21,661 nucleotides of DNA, from assembly GCA_002316835.1 (NCBI GenBank), contig DCEG01000116.1:19403-41063 (forward strand), given 5' to 3'. This DNA comes from Bacteroidales bacterium UBA1035 (GTDB taxonomy: Bacteria > Bacteroidota > Bacteroidia > Bacteroidales > Dysgonomonadaceae). The notes under the pieces were generated by a model that did not search any database, had not been told where the DNA came from, and saw only the letters and a program-made list of their open reading frames with translations. Shown here piece by piece: positions 7,382-13,960 of this stretch; the stretch's first letter is position 1; the number at the start of each line of letters is the position of its first letter. The position numbers and the translations under genes are program-made.

Positions 7382-8149
7382 ATGATAGTTTTCACCTACG
7401 ATAAAACCTTCGATGGACTTCTTTCCTGCGTATTTTTCGCCTATGAGCAGAAGAAATTTCCCGATCTAATCCTTTCTGATTCCGATCAGAAACCGTTATT
7501 CATTGACGAACAATACCATGTAAATACCGAAAAAGAAAAATCGCTTCGTGTGTGGAAAGCATTAGAGAAAAAGTTGTCGAAAATTGCGCAAAATATGATG
7601 TTAAGCGTTTGGTTATCGGAATTGCCTGAAATAGAAATGCTACTTTTTCGCTATATCCGAAAAAATATCAATCACTTGAAAGGAATAGAAATGAATTTTG
7701 GTGACGATGATGTGCTTCGCATCAAGGAGATTGCACAAAAAGTGGTTAAAGAAGCAGAACATCTCAGGCAGTTTGTAAGATTTCAGGAAACGGCCGATGG
7801 TATTTATTTCGCGCCGATTACGGCACGATACAATGTGCTGTCCCTCATAATCCCGCATTTTAAATCGCGATACGCCAATCAATCGTGGATTATTTACGAC
7901 ACAAACCGTAACATCGGATTGTATTATGATAAGCATTCGGTCACGGAAGTATCGTTCTCACAAAAAGATCTTTCAGAATTGAAACTCGGAAAACTCAGCG
8001 ACGAAAAATTATCGGAAGAAGAGGCTTTGTTCCAAAAAATGTGGAAAGAATATTTCAAAAGCACTACGATAAAAGAGCGCATCAACCTTAAGCTTCAGCG
8101 ACAACACATGCCACAACGCTATTGGAAATATTTGACCGAAATGCAATAA
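7382..8149 (+). CDS. DUF4130 protein, probable DNA metabolism protein (TIGR03915 family), partner of the radical SAM protein
   Basis: This 255-residue protein starts MIVFTYDKTFDGLL, the usual beginning of the family (YDxTFxGLL), and ends with the conserved block RQHMPQRYWKYLTEMQ. An ATG three codons upstream (7373) is possible. The family is found almost only next to the radical SAM protein encoded here at 5843-7105. In many bacteria the protein is fused at its C-terminus to a uracil-DNA-glycosylase-like domain, which is why a role in DNA repair or modification is suspected. The fused domain is absent here; the protein stops at the end of the DUF4130 part. No catalytic motif can be recognised, so the biochemical role remains open. 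Confidence 0.9.
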   Translation: MIVFTYDKTFDGLLSCVFFAYEQKKFPDLILSDSDQKPLFIDEQYHVNTEKEKSLRVWKALEKKLSKIAQNMMLSVWLSELPEIEMLLFRYIRKNINHLKGIEMNFGDDDVLRIKEIAQKVVKEAEHLRQFVRFQETADGIYFAPITARYNVLSLIIPHFKSRYANQSWIIYDTNRNIGLYYDKHSVTEVSFSQKDLSELKLGKLSDEKLSEEEALFQKMWKEYFKSTTIKERINLKLQRQHMPQRYWKYLTEMQ

Positions 8150-8191
8150 CCTCCTCCTAAACCTCCCTCTAAAGGTGGAGGAAATAAAAAC

Positions 8192-8220
8192 GCGGGCTGC
8201 AAAAAATATTCGCAGCCCGC
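8192..8220 (-). terminator. Intrinsic terminator downstream of mscL
   Basis: GCGGGCTGC (8192-8200) and GCAGCCCGC (8212-8220) form a 9-bp GC-rich stem with an 11-base loop. Read on the minus strand, the stem is followed by a T-rich tract (the plus strand has AAATAAAAAC just before it), so it would end mscL transcription. The plus-strand side has AAAAAG, so it may not stop transcripts coming from the DUF4130 gene. Confidence 0.75.
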
Positions 8221-8226
8221 AAAAAG

Positions 8227-8240
8227 TCCCCTTCAGGGGA
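8227..8240. repeat. Small palindrome TCCCC-TTCA-GGGGA
   Basis: A 5-bp palindrome with a 4-base loop, 10 bases from the mscL stop codon, next to a CCTCC...GGAGG inverted repeat (8162-8181). Together they form a C/G-tract-rich spacer of a kind I recall as repetitive in Bacteroidota genomes; the repetition itself cannot be verified from this window. Confidence 0.4.
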
Positions 8241-8250
8241 TTAGGGGTTT

Positions 8251-8667
8251 TTACTTCGTTTTCAACAAATCACGGATTTCAGTCAACAAAGTTTCTTCTT
8301 TTGTTGGTTCCGGATCGGGTGCAGGCGCTTCTTCTTTCTTGCGTTTCATCGCATTCATCGCTTTGATAACCATAAAAATAGCTGTACCTACGATGAGGAA
8401 ATCGATAACCGCTTGAATAAAAGCTCCATAATTCCATGTAATTGCCGGAACTTCGGCTCCTGCAGCATCAATTGCAGCTTGTTTCAGCACCACTTTCAAA
8501 TCGGCGAAACTACCTTGTCCGAAAAGCAGAGCGATGGGCGGCATCAAAATATCGTTAACGAAAGAGGTAACGATTTTACCGAAAGCAGCTCCGATAACAA
8601 TACCAACGGCCATATCAACCACATTGCCGCGCATTAAAAATTCTTTAAGTTCAGTTCTAAATGACAT
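8251..8667 (-). CDS. mscL: Large-conductance mechanosensitive channel MscL
   Basis: The 138-residue protein is a clear MscL. It has an N-terminal amphipathic helix (SFRTELKEFLMRGN), TM1 with VVDMAVGIVIGAAFGKIVTS (about 16-35), the block VNDILMPPI, a periplasmic loop (about 50-78), TM2 (FIQAVIDFLIVGTAIFMVIKAMN, about 83-105) and a charged cytoplasmic C-terminal helix ending TEIRDLLKTK. It forms a homopentameric inner-membrane channel that opens under membrane tension and releases solutes during osmotic downshock. The basic and Pro/Glu-rich linker before the last helix (KRKKEEAPAPDPEP) is usual. The length is typical. It appears to be a single-gene unit with its own terminator at 8192-8220. Confidence 0.97.
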   Translation of the reverse strand: MSFRTELKEFLMRGNVVDMAVGIVIGAAFGKIVTSFVNDILMPPIALLFGQGSFADLKVVLKQAAIDAAGAEVPAITWNYGAFIQAVIDFLIVGTAIFMVIKAMNAMKRKKEEAPAPDPEPTKEETLLTEIRDLLKTK

Positions 8668-8762
8668 AATGATAATTAATTAAAATGTTAATCCTCCATT
8701 TTGCTACAAAGAAAACAAAAAAATGTGAATATTTTAACAATATAGATAAAATTTACATCATA

Positions 8763-9665
8763 TCAATGAAATATCTCTGCAATCATGCATCGGGCAGAAC
8801 CACCACCGTTTGTTTCAATGGTTGAAAGCTCAGGTGAAAGAATCTTATTGTAGGTCGAAATAATTGTCTCCTGCTGCAGGGTCAATGATTCGCGTGCTGT
8901 TGCCGACATGATCATCAGTGGCTTACCGCTGCGACTTTTCACTTCCAGCATATTTCCGGCAAAATGTTCCACCTGGTCGAGTGAAATCTCTACGATAATT
9001 TTCCCAGTCGTCGCCAACCTCGATGCTACTCTTTCACGTTCCTTTTCATCTTTTATTGATTCTAAGCAGACAATAGCCACCTGAGTTCCCACTTCCATCA
9101 TCACGTTGGTGTGATAAATGAGGTTGCCGTTTTTGTCGAATGAATCGAAAATCACGGCATCAAAATTCATTTGCGAACAAAAATCCTGCAGTACTTTTTC
9201 CGATGTTCTGGGAGAACGGCAAGCGTAAGCAATCCGTTTGTCACGATCGAAAATCATACTTCCGGTGCCTTCCAGAAATTCGTCTTTTGCTTCCCACGAT
9301 GTAAGATCGATGAGTTTGGTATGATTCATTTTCCTGCGTAGGAAATCCAACACGGCAGGTTTTCTTTCCTGACGACGATTCTCTGCAAACATGGGATAAA
9401 GAACCAATTCTCCAGAAATATGAGAAGAAAACCAGTTATTGGGAAATATGGAATCGGGTGTCCAGGGTTCTTCCGTGTCCTGTATTACAATCACATCCAC
9501 ATCGTTGCTTCGAAGCAAACTCACAAAGGCCTCAAATTCGTCCAGCGCTTTTTCAGCCACTTTTTCCTGCTCTGTTTTTTGCTGGAAATAGTTGTTTTTG
9601 GCTGTTTCTTCGTTAAATCCGAAACGTGCCGGACGGACCATCAATATTTTTGAAGTTGTTTGCAT
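8763..9665 (-). CDS. ctlX: Citrulline hydrolase of the CtlX family (amidinotransferase fold)
   Basis: This 300-residue protein belongs to the pentein/amidinotransferase superfamily. The start KILMVRPARFGFNEETAKNN is typical of the CtlX group. Likely catalytic residues can be seen: D71 in EEPWTPDSIFPNNW, E132 in LEGTGSM, H185 in IYHTNVMM and a near-terminal nucleophile C293 in GGGSARCMIAEIFH. The block HFAGNMLEV (234-242) is also characteristic. CtlX enzymes hydrolyse citrulline to ornithine, carbon dioxide and ammonia. The neighbour just upstream in transcription is an ornithine aminotransferase, so the two would form a short catabolic route. The 68-base gap between them has no clear promoter, which fits co-transcription. 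A different guanidino or ureido substrate is possible. Confidence 0.85.
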   Translation of the reverse strand: MQTTSKILMVRPARFGFNEETAKNNYFQQKTEQEKVAEKALDEFEAFVSLLRSNDVDVIVIQDTEEPWTPDSIFPNNWFSSHISGELVLYPMFAENRRQERKPAVLDFLRRKMNHTKLIDLTSWEAKDEFLEGTGSMIFDRDKRIAYACRSPRTSEKVLQDFCSQMNFDAVIFDSFDKNGNLIYHTNVMMEVGTQVAIVCLESIKDEKERERVASRLATTGKIIVEISLDQVEHFAGNMLEVKSRSGKPLMIMSATARESLTLQQETIISTYNKILSPELSTIETNGGGSARCMIAEIFH

Positions 9666-9733
9666 AATCAGCTAAAGGTTAAGAGCAAAAAGTCAAGGGT
9701 TACGAGTTGGAAACTTATAACCCGCAACCCGGT

Positions 9734-10963
9734 TTACTCAAGTGTTTTAATCGATTCTTTTATAATTTCAATCGCTTCACGAAGTTGCTCTTCGGTTATT
9801 ACCAGCGGAGGCGCAAAGCGAATAATGTGCTGATGTGTAGGTTTTGCCAACAGGCCGTTTTCTGCCATTTTCAGACAAACATCCCAGGCTTCCTTGCCGT
9901 TATGCGGTTCAATAACGATAGCGTTCAACAAGCCTTTTCCGCGAACTTCTTTAACAAACGGGCTATTGAGCTTCGCCATTTCGTTGCGGAAAATTTTTCC
10001 GAGATATTCGGCTTTTTCTGCCAGGTATTCTTCTTTTACCACTTCCAGTGCAGCCGTTGCCACCTTACAAGCGATGGGAAATCCACCGAATGTAGAACCG
10101 TGCTGACCGGGTTTAATCGTCATCATAATCTCGTCATCAGCAAGAACGGCCGAAACCGGCATTACTCCGCCAGAAATGGCCTTGCCTAAAATTACGATAT
10201 CAGGACGGATACCTTCGTGGTCGCAACACAACAATTTTCCTGTGCGGGCTATTCCTGTCTGTACTTCGTCGGCGATGAACAGAATATCGTGTTGTTCACA
10301 AAGGTGTTTGCATGCTTTCAGGTAACCGTCATCAGGAACAAAAACACCCGCTTCACCCTGAATAGGTTCAACCAGCAATCCGGCAATTTTGTCTCCTTTT
10401 TCTTCGAAAATTTTCTGAACGGCATCCACATCGTTGTACGGAATTACTTCAATTCCGGGCGTATAAGGGCCATAATCGGCACGTGCATCGCCGTCGGTAG
10501 AAATGGAAACGATGGTAATGGTGCGTCCATGGAAGTTCCCTTCACAAGCCACAATGATGGCTTCGTTTTCAGGAATTCCCTTTTTCAGATAACCCCACTT
10601 GCGAGCAAGTTTCAATCCGGTTTCAACAGCTTCGGCACCCGAATTCATCGGCAACATTTTGTCGTAGCCGAAATAATTGTGAACAAATTCTTCGTACGGG
10701 CCCAGGCAATCGTTGTAGAAAGCACGTGATGTCAGGCACAATGTTTCTGCCTGATCGGTCAGCGCTTTTACTATTTTCGGATGGCAATGTCCTTGATTTA
10801 CTGCAGAATAAGCTGACAGAAAATCGAAGTATTTTTTGTCATCAACATCCCAGACATAGGCGCCCATTCCCTTGGATAACACAACGGGCAGCGGATGATA
10901 ATTGTGAGCTCCGTATTTATCTTCCTGATCGATAAATCGTTGAGCGTTTTCAGTAATTAACAT
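9734..10963 (-). CDS. rocD: Ornithine aminotransferase (PLP-dependent, class III)
   Basis: This 409-residue protein is a class III aminotransferase with ornithine aminotransferase features: KYGAHNYHPLPVVLSKG near the N-terminus, MNSGAEAVETGLKLARKWGY (PLP phosphate binding, about 106-125), EPIQGEAGV (199-207), FIADEVQTGIARTGK with D232 contacting the PLP pyridine nitrogen, and the Schiff-base lysine K261 in ILGKAISGG. It transfers the delta-amino group of ornithine to 2-oxoglutarate, giving glutamate-5-semialdehyde and glutamate, in the cytoplasm. The length is typical. It is followed on the same strand by ctlX, whose product would supply ornithine. A DUF1080 lipoprotein gene ends 52 bases upstream. 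N-acetylornithine aminotransferase is the main alternative, but the N-terminal block argues against it. Confidence 0.95.
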   Translation of the reverse strand: MLITENAQRFIDQEDKYGAHNYHPLPVVLSKGMGAYVWDVDDKKYFDFLSAYSAVNQGHCHPKIVKALTDQAETLCLTSRAFYNDCLGPYEEFVHNYFGYDKMLPMNSGAEAVETGLKLARKWGYLKKGIPENEAIIVACEGNFHGRTITIVSISTDGDARADYGPYTPGIEVIPYNDVDAVQKIFEEKGDKIAGLLVEPIQGEAGVFVPDDGYLKACKHLCEQHDILFIADEVQTGIARTGKLLCCDHEGIRPDIVILGKAISGGVMPVSAVLADDEIMMTIKPGQHGSTFGGFPIACKVATAALEVVKEEYLAEKAEYLGKIFRNEMAKLNSPFVKEVRGKGLLNAIVIEPHNGKEAWDVCLKMAENGLLAKPTHQHIIRFAPPLVITEEQLREAIEIIKESIKTLE

Positions 10964-11015
10964 AAATAGCGATTTAAAAGTTAGTATTGTGGTTTTATAA
11001 ATAAGTTCGAAAATG

Positions 11016-11654
11016 TTACATCTTGGTCAGAACTAAGTTTCGGAACAGAATTTCTTTTCCTTCGCTCTGCAAACCGATATAACCTTCTTTAACCATGCCA
11101 GTGCCTGTGTTTTGATGAACATCGTTCACGTAAACGTCAATAACACTGTCTTTTACAATAATTTTCACTTTGTTCCATTCACCGGTTGGGTTTTCGCTTG
11201 ATGGTTGTTTTTTGGCAATTACCGGGAACTTGGGACGTTCCGTTACACCTTCTGGAAGCGTGTATTCCTTCATATCGGAACCTGCGAGCATCACGAAATC
11301 GCCTGCCTTGCCAGCTGCCAACTGTATTTCAATACCTGTGGCAAAAGGATTTTTAGGATCTTCTATTAGTACAAAAATTCCGCTGTTGGTGGCTTCAACC
11401 GCCCATCTGTATTCCAGTTCCAGGGTGTAATTAGAATATTTTTCTTTTGTGTACATATAGCCTAACGGCTCCCCCTTGATGGAAATTTGTCCGTCTTTTA
11501 CGGTATAAACCTGATCGCCGGGAACAGCATCATTTTCGACTACAAAGTTCCAGTTCGATAAATCTTTTCCATTAAAAATTTTTCCGTTGTCTTGCGTGCA
11601 GCTTGTAGCGAAGATAATGAATGTTGCGAATACAAATAGAATTGTCTTTCTCAT
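11016..11654 (-). CDS. DUF1080 (3-keto-disaccharide hydrolase-like) lipoprotein
   Basis: From the ATG at 11654 the product has 212 residues, beginning with a lipoprotein signal (MRKTILFVFATFIIFATSC; lipidated Cys at 19). A longer frame to 11723 exists, but it would bury the signal peptide behind 23 extra residues and overlap a -7 box at 11690-11697. The mature part is one DUF1080 domain: IFNGKDLSNWNFV, then a concanavalin-like beta-sandwich with YSNYTLELEYRW, NSGIFVLIED, GEWNKVKIIV, and the closing block GYIGLQSEGKEILFRNL. Members of this domain bind or hydrolyse sugars, some being 3-keto-glycoside hydrolases. The substrate here is unknown. It is likely anchored in the outer or inner membrane facing the periplasm. 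Confidence 0.88.
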   Translation of the reverse strand: MRKTILFVFATFIIFATSCTQDNGKIFNGKDLSNWNFVVENDAVPGDQVYTVKDGQISIKGEPLGYMYTKEKYSNYTLELEYRWAVEATNSGIFVLIEDPKNPFATGIEIQLAAGKAGDFVMLAGSDMKEYTLPEGVTERPKFPVIAKKQPSSENPTGEWNKVKIIVKDSVIDVYVNDVHQNTGTGMVKEGYIGLQSEGKEILFRNLVLTKM

Positions 11655-11689
11655 TTGATATATAATTAGATGATGGATGTATCTTTTAA

Positions 11690-11697
11690 CAAAGTTA
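11690..11697 (-). promoter_or_regulatory. Putative -7 promoter box for the DUF1080 gene
   Basis: CAAAGTTA on the plus strand reads TAACTTTG on the minus strand, a match to TAnnTTTG. The leader to the ATG at 11654 would be about 30 bases. No clear -33 element is visible. Its place supports the shorter start of the lipoprotein. Confidence 0.45.
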
Positions 11698-11831
11698 AGC
11701 ATTATAACTGAAAATACAGACATGTTTCGGCAAGAAATTAGATTTTTGAAAGAATTCCTAAGATGATATTGTTATCGTTTTATTAATAAAGATTGGCGAT
11801 GTGGAATATAGTCCTAAAAAAGCAAAAAATG

Positions 11832-11863
11832 ATTGTGAGATAGGCAATAAATGCATATTTTTG
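11832..11863 (+). promoter_or_regulatory. Putative Bacteroidota promoter of porX
   Basis: TATTTTTG at 11856-11863 fits the -7 box TAnnTTTG, and ATTG at 11832-11835 is a one-mismatch -33 box (TTTG) with a 20-base spacer. The predicted transcript starts near 11870, about 30 bases before the ATG at 11900. It therefore supports that ATG over the in-frame one at 11801. Confidence 0.5.
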
Positions 11864-11899
11864 CTCAATTTTAGGGTAATAAAATCACTAAAGATAAAA

Positions 11900-13447
11900 A
11901 TGAAAAAGGCGCACATTCTTTGGGCGGACGATGAAATTGATTTACTGAAACCGTATATTCTTTTTTTGGAAGAAAAAGGATACGGCGTGGATTCGGTGAA
12001 TAGTGGTCGTGATGCCATTGAAAAGTGCCGAAAATCGTTTTACGATATTATTTTTTTAGATGAGCATATGCCCGGATTATCGGGTTTGGAAACGCTCTCC
12101 AAAATAAATACTTTTCTCCCCGGTACTCCGGTGGTAGTAATCACCAAAAGTGAAGATGAAGGGATTATGGAGAAGGCTATCGGCAAGAAAATTGCTGATT
12201 ATCTGATAAAACCCGTAAATCCGAATCAGATTTTGATGACGATCAAAAAAAATCTGGAGAAAAACGAAATCATCACTGAAACAAACACGATTAATTATCG
12301 GGAGGAGTTCAGTAGGTTGAGTAGCGAAATTAACAACTGCCATACGACAGAAGATTGGGCAGAATTGTATAAAAAACTCGTTTATTGGGAAATAGAATTC
12401 GCACATTCTCAACATCCGATGCAGGAAGTGTTATGGATGCAGAAATCGGAAGCAAACGATGAGTTTGGCAAATTTGTGAAACGGAATTATCATAAATGGC
12501 TGCAAGCACCTGATGCGGATCCTTTGTTAAGTCACGAAGTGTTTAAGAATCTGGTTTTTCCGATATTAGATAAGGATGAAAAACTATTTTTTATTTTAAT
12601 CGATAATTTCCGTTTCGATCAATGGCAGGCAATAAAAGACCTTGTTTCGGAATTTTTTACTTATACCGAAGATACCTATTTCAGCATTCTGCCAACGACG
12701 ACGCAATATGCGCGTAACGCTGTTTTTTCAGGATTGATGCCGTTGCAAATTATGAAAATGTTTCCCCATCTCTGGGTGGATGAAGATGAGGACGAAGGCA
12801 AAAATCTGTCTGAAGAGCCACTTGTTCGCTCTCAATTGGAAAGACATAAAAGAAAAGAAAAGTTTTCGTATCACAAGATAAATTCCAACGCCGAAGGCGA
12901 AAAACTATTACATATTTTTTCTGAGTTGGAAAACAATGATTTAAACGTAATGGTTTTTAATTTTATCGATATGCTTTCGCATGCGCGAACAGAATCGAAA
13001 ATGATCCGTGAACTGGCACCCGACGAGGCGGCGTATCGTTCACTTACGCGTTCCTGGTTTCAGCATTCACCGCTATTCGGGTTACTGAAAAAGATATCGG
13101 AAAAAGGTTATAAAGCAATTTTTACAACAGATCACGGGACTGTCAGGGTAAAGAATGCTCAGAAAGTGGTTGGTGAAAAAAGCACTAACACAAACTTACG
13201 CTACAAAATGGGCCGGAATTTGTCGTACGACCCTAAAAAGGTATTCGATATCATTCAGCCGGAAAATGTAGGATTACCGTCGCCAAATATCAGTACAAGG
13301 TATGTTTTTGCTCTCGGCGATGATTTTTTTGCTTATCTGAACAACTATAATCATTACGTTTCGTTTTACGAAAGCACGTTTCAGCACGGTGGGATTTCAA
13401 TGGAGGAAATGATTGTTCCATTGATAACGCTGCAACCAAAAATGTAG
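11900..13447 (+). CDS. porX: PorX-type response regulator with PglZ domain (T9SS regulator)
   Basis: The 515-residue protein has an N-terminal receiver domain (about 1-120), with acidic pocket D10/D11, phosphoacceptor D54 in IIFLDEHMPG, T82 and K104 in YLIKPVN. A helical linker follows, and a C-terminal PglZ/alkaline-phosphatase-superfamily domain from about 210. Likely metal and catalytic residues are D235 (ILIDNFRFDQW), a Thr in LPTTTQYARN (266-268), D357 and H361 (FIDMLSHAR), D411 and H412 (TTDHGT) and H496 (FQHGG). This architecture is PorX, which with the sensor PorY regulates the type IX secretion system. Published work describes it as a zinc-dependent phosphodiesterase acting on oligonucleotides. 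An in-frame ATG at 11801 would add 33 residues before MKKAHILWADDE and overlap the promoter, so it was rejected. No porY or T9SS structural gene is in the window. Confidence 0.93.
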   Translation: MKKAHILWADDEIDLLKPYILFLEEKGYGVDSVNSGRDAIEKCRKSFYDIIFLDEHMPGLSGLETLSKINTFLPGTPVVVITKSEDEGIMEKAIGKKIADYLIKPVNPNQILMTIKKNLEKNEIITETNTINYREEFSRLSSEINNCHTTEDWAELYKKLVYWEIEFAHSQHPMQEVLWMQKSEANDEFGKFVKRNYHKWLQAPDADPLLSHEVFKNLVFPILDKDEKLFFILIDNFRFDQWQAIKDLVSEFFTYTEDTYFSILPTTTQYARNAVFSGLMPLQIMKMFPHLWVDEDEDEGKNLSEEPLVRSQLERHKRKEKFSYHKINSNAEGEKLLHIFSELENNDLNVMVFNFIDMLSHARTESKMIRELAPDEAAYRSLTRSWFQHSPLFGLLKKISEKGYKAIFTTDHGTVRVKNAQKVVGEKSTNTNLRYKMGRNLSYDPKKVFDIIQPENVGLPSPNISTRYVFALGDDFFAYLNNYNHYVSFYESTFQHGGISMEEMIVPLITLQPKM

Positions 13448-13478
13448 AGACACAATGCTTGCGTCTTATAAAGAAAAT

Positions 13479-13901
13479 ATGCAACTCAAAATAAATGACA
13501 TATCCGAAATAAATAACGTTGCCAAACAATTTGTTTCACAAATCGGAGACGCAAATGTTTTTGCTTTCTATGGCGCAATGGGAGCCGGAAAAACCACGTT
13601 CATCAAAGCCGTGTGCGAAGAACTGGGTGTGCAGGAAACCATTACCAGTCCCACATTCGCGATTATCAACGAATACAAGGACAGTGGAGGTAATTCCATT
13701 TATCACTTCGATTTTTACCGCATCAATAAACTGGAAGAAGCATTCGATTTCGGATACGAAGACTATTTTTACAGCGGAAATCTGTGTTTTATCGAGTGGC
13801 CCGAATTGGTTGAGTCGCTTCTTCCCGATAACACTGTGAAAGTGTATATCACCGAAACCGATAATGGCACCCGCACAATAGAAACCAAAAATCTCGATTA
13901 A
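13479..13901 (+). CDS. tsaE: tRNA threonylcarbamoyladenosine biosynthesis ATPase TsaE
   Basis: Counted from the ATG at 13479 the product has 140 residues, the usual TsaE size; an ATG eight codons upstream (13455) is possible but adds an unconserved MLASYKEN. The P-loop is GAMGAGKTTF, followed by the family blocks TSPTFAIINEY, HFDFYRI and FIEWPELVE, which hold the switch and metal-binding residues. TsaE is the ATPase that works with TsaD and TsaB in making the t6A modification at position 37 of ANN-decoding tRNAs. It lies directly behind porX (31 bases), an arrangement I recall as common in Bacteroidota, so the two are probably co-transcribed. No tsaB or tsaD is nearby. Confidence 0.93.
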   Translation: MQLKINDISEINNVAKQFVSQIGDANVFAFYGAMGAGKTTFIKAVCEELGVQETITSPTFAIINEYKDSGGNSIYHFDFYRINKLEEAFDFGYEDYFYSGNLCFIEWPELVESLLPDNTVKVYITETDNGTRTIETKNLD

Positions 13902-13960
13902 ACGAATTGAGTTTTAAATAATCTAACAAATCAGTTCAGCAAAAAAGAATTACAATATAA

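Noticed and set aside
9707..10935. Several plus-strand open frames of 69-170 codons across rocD
   Set aside because: They are antisense to a complete ornithine aminotransferase with all catalytic blocks; their products are Phe/Asn-rich and motif-free.
11801..11899. In-frame 33-codon extension of porX
   Set aside because: It would precede the universal receiver-domain start and overlap the predicted promoter; treated as leader DNA.
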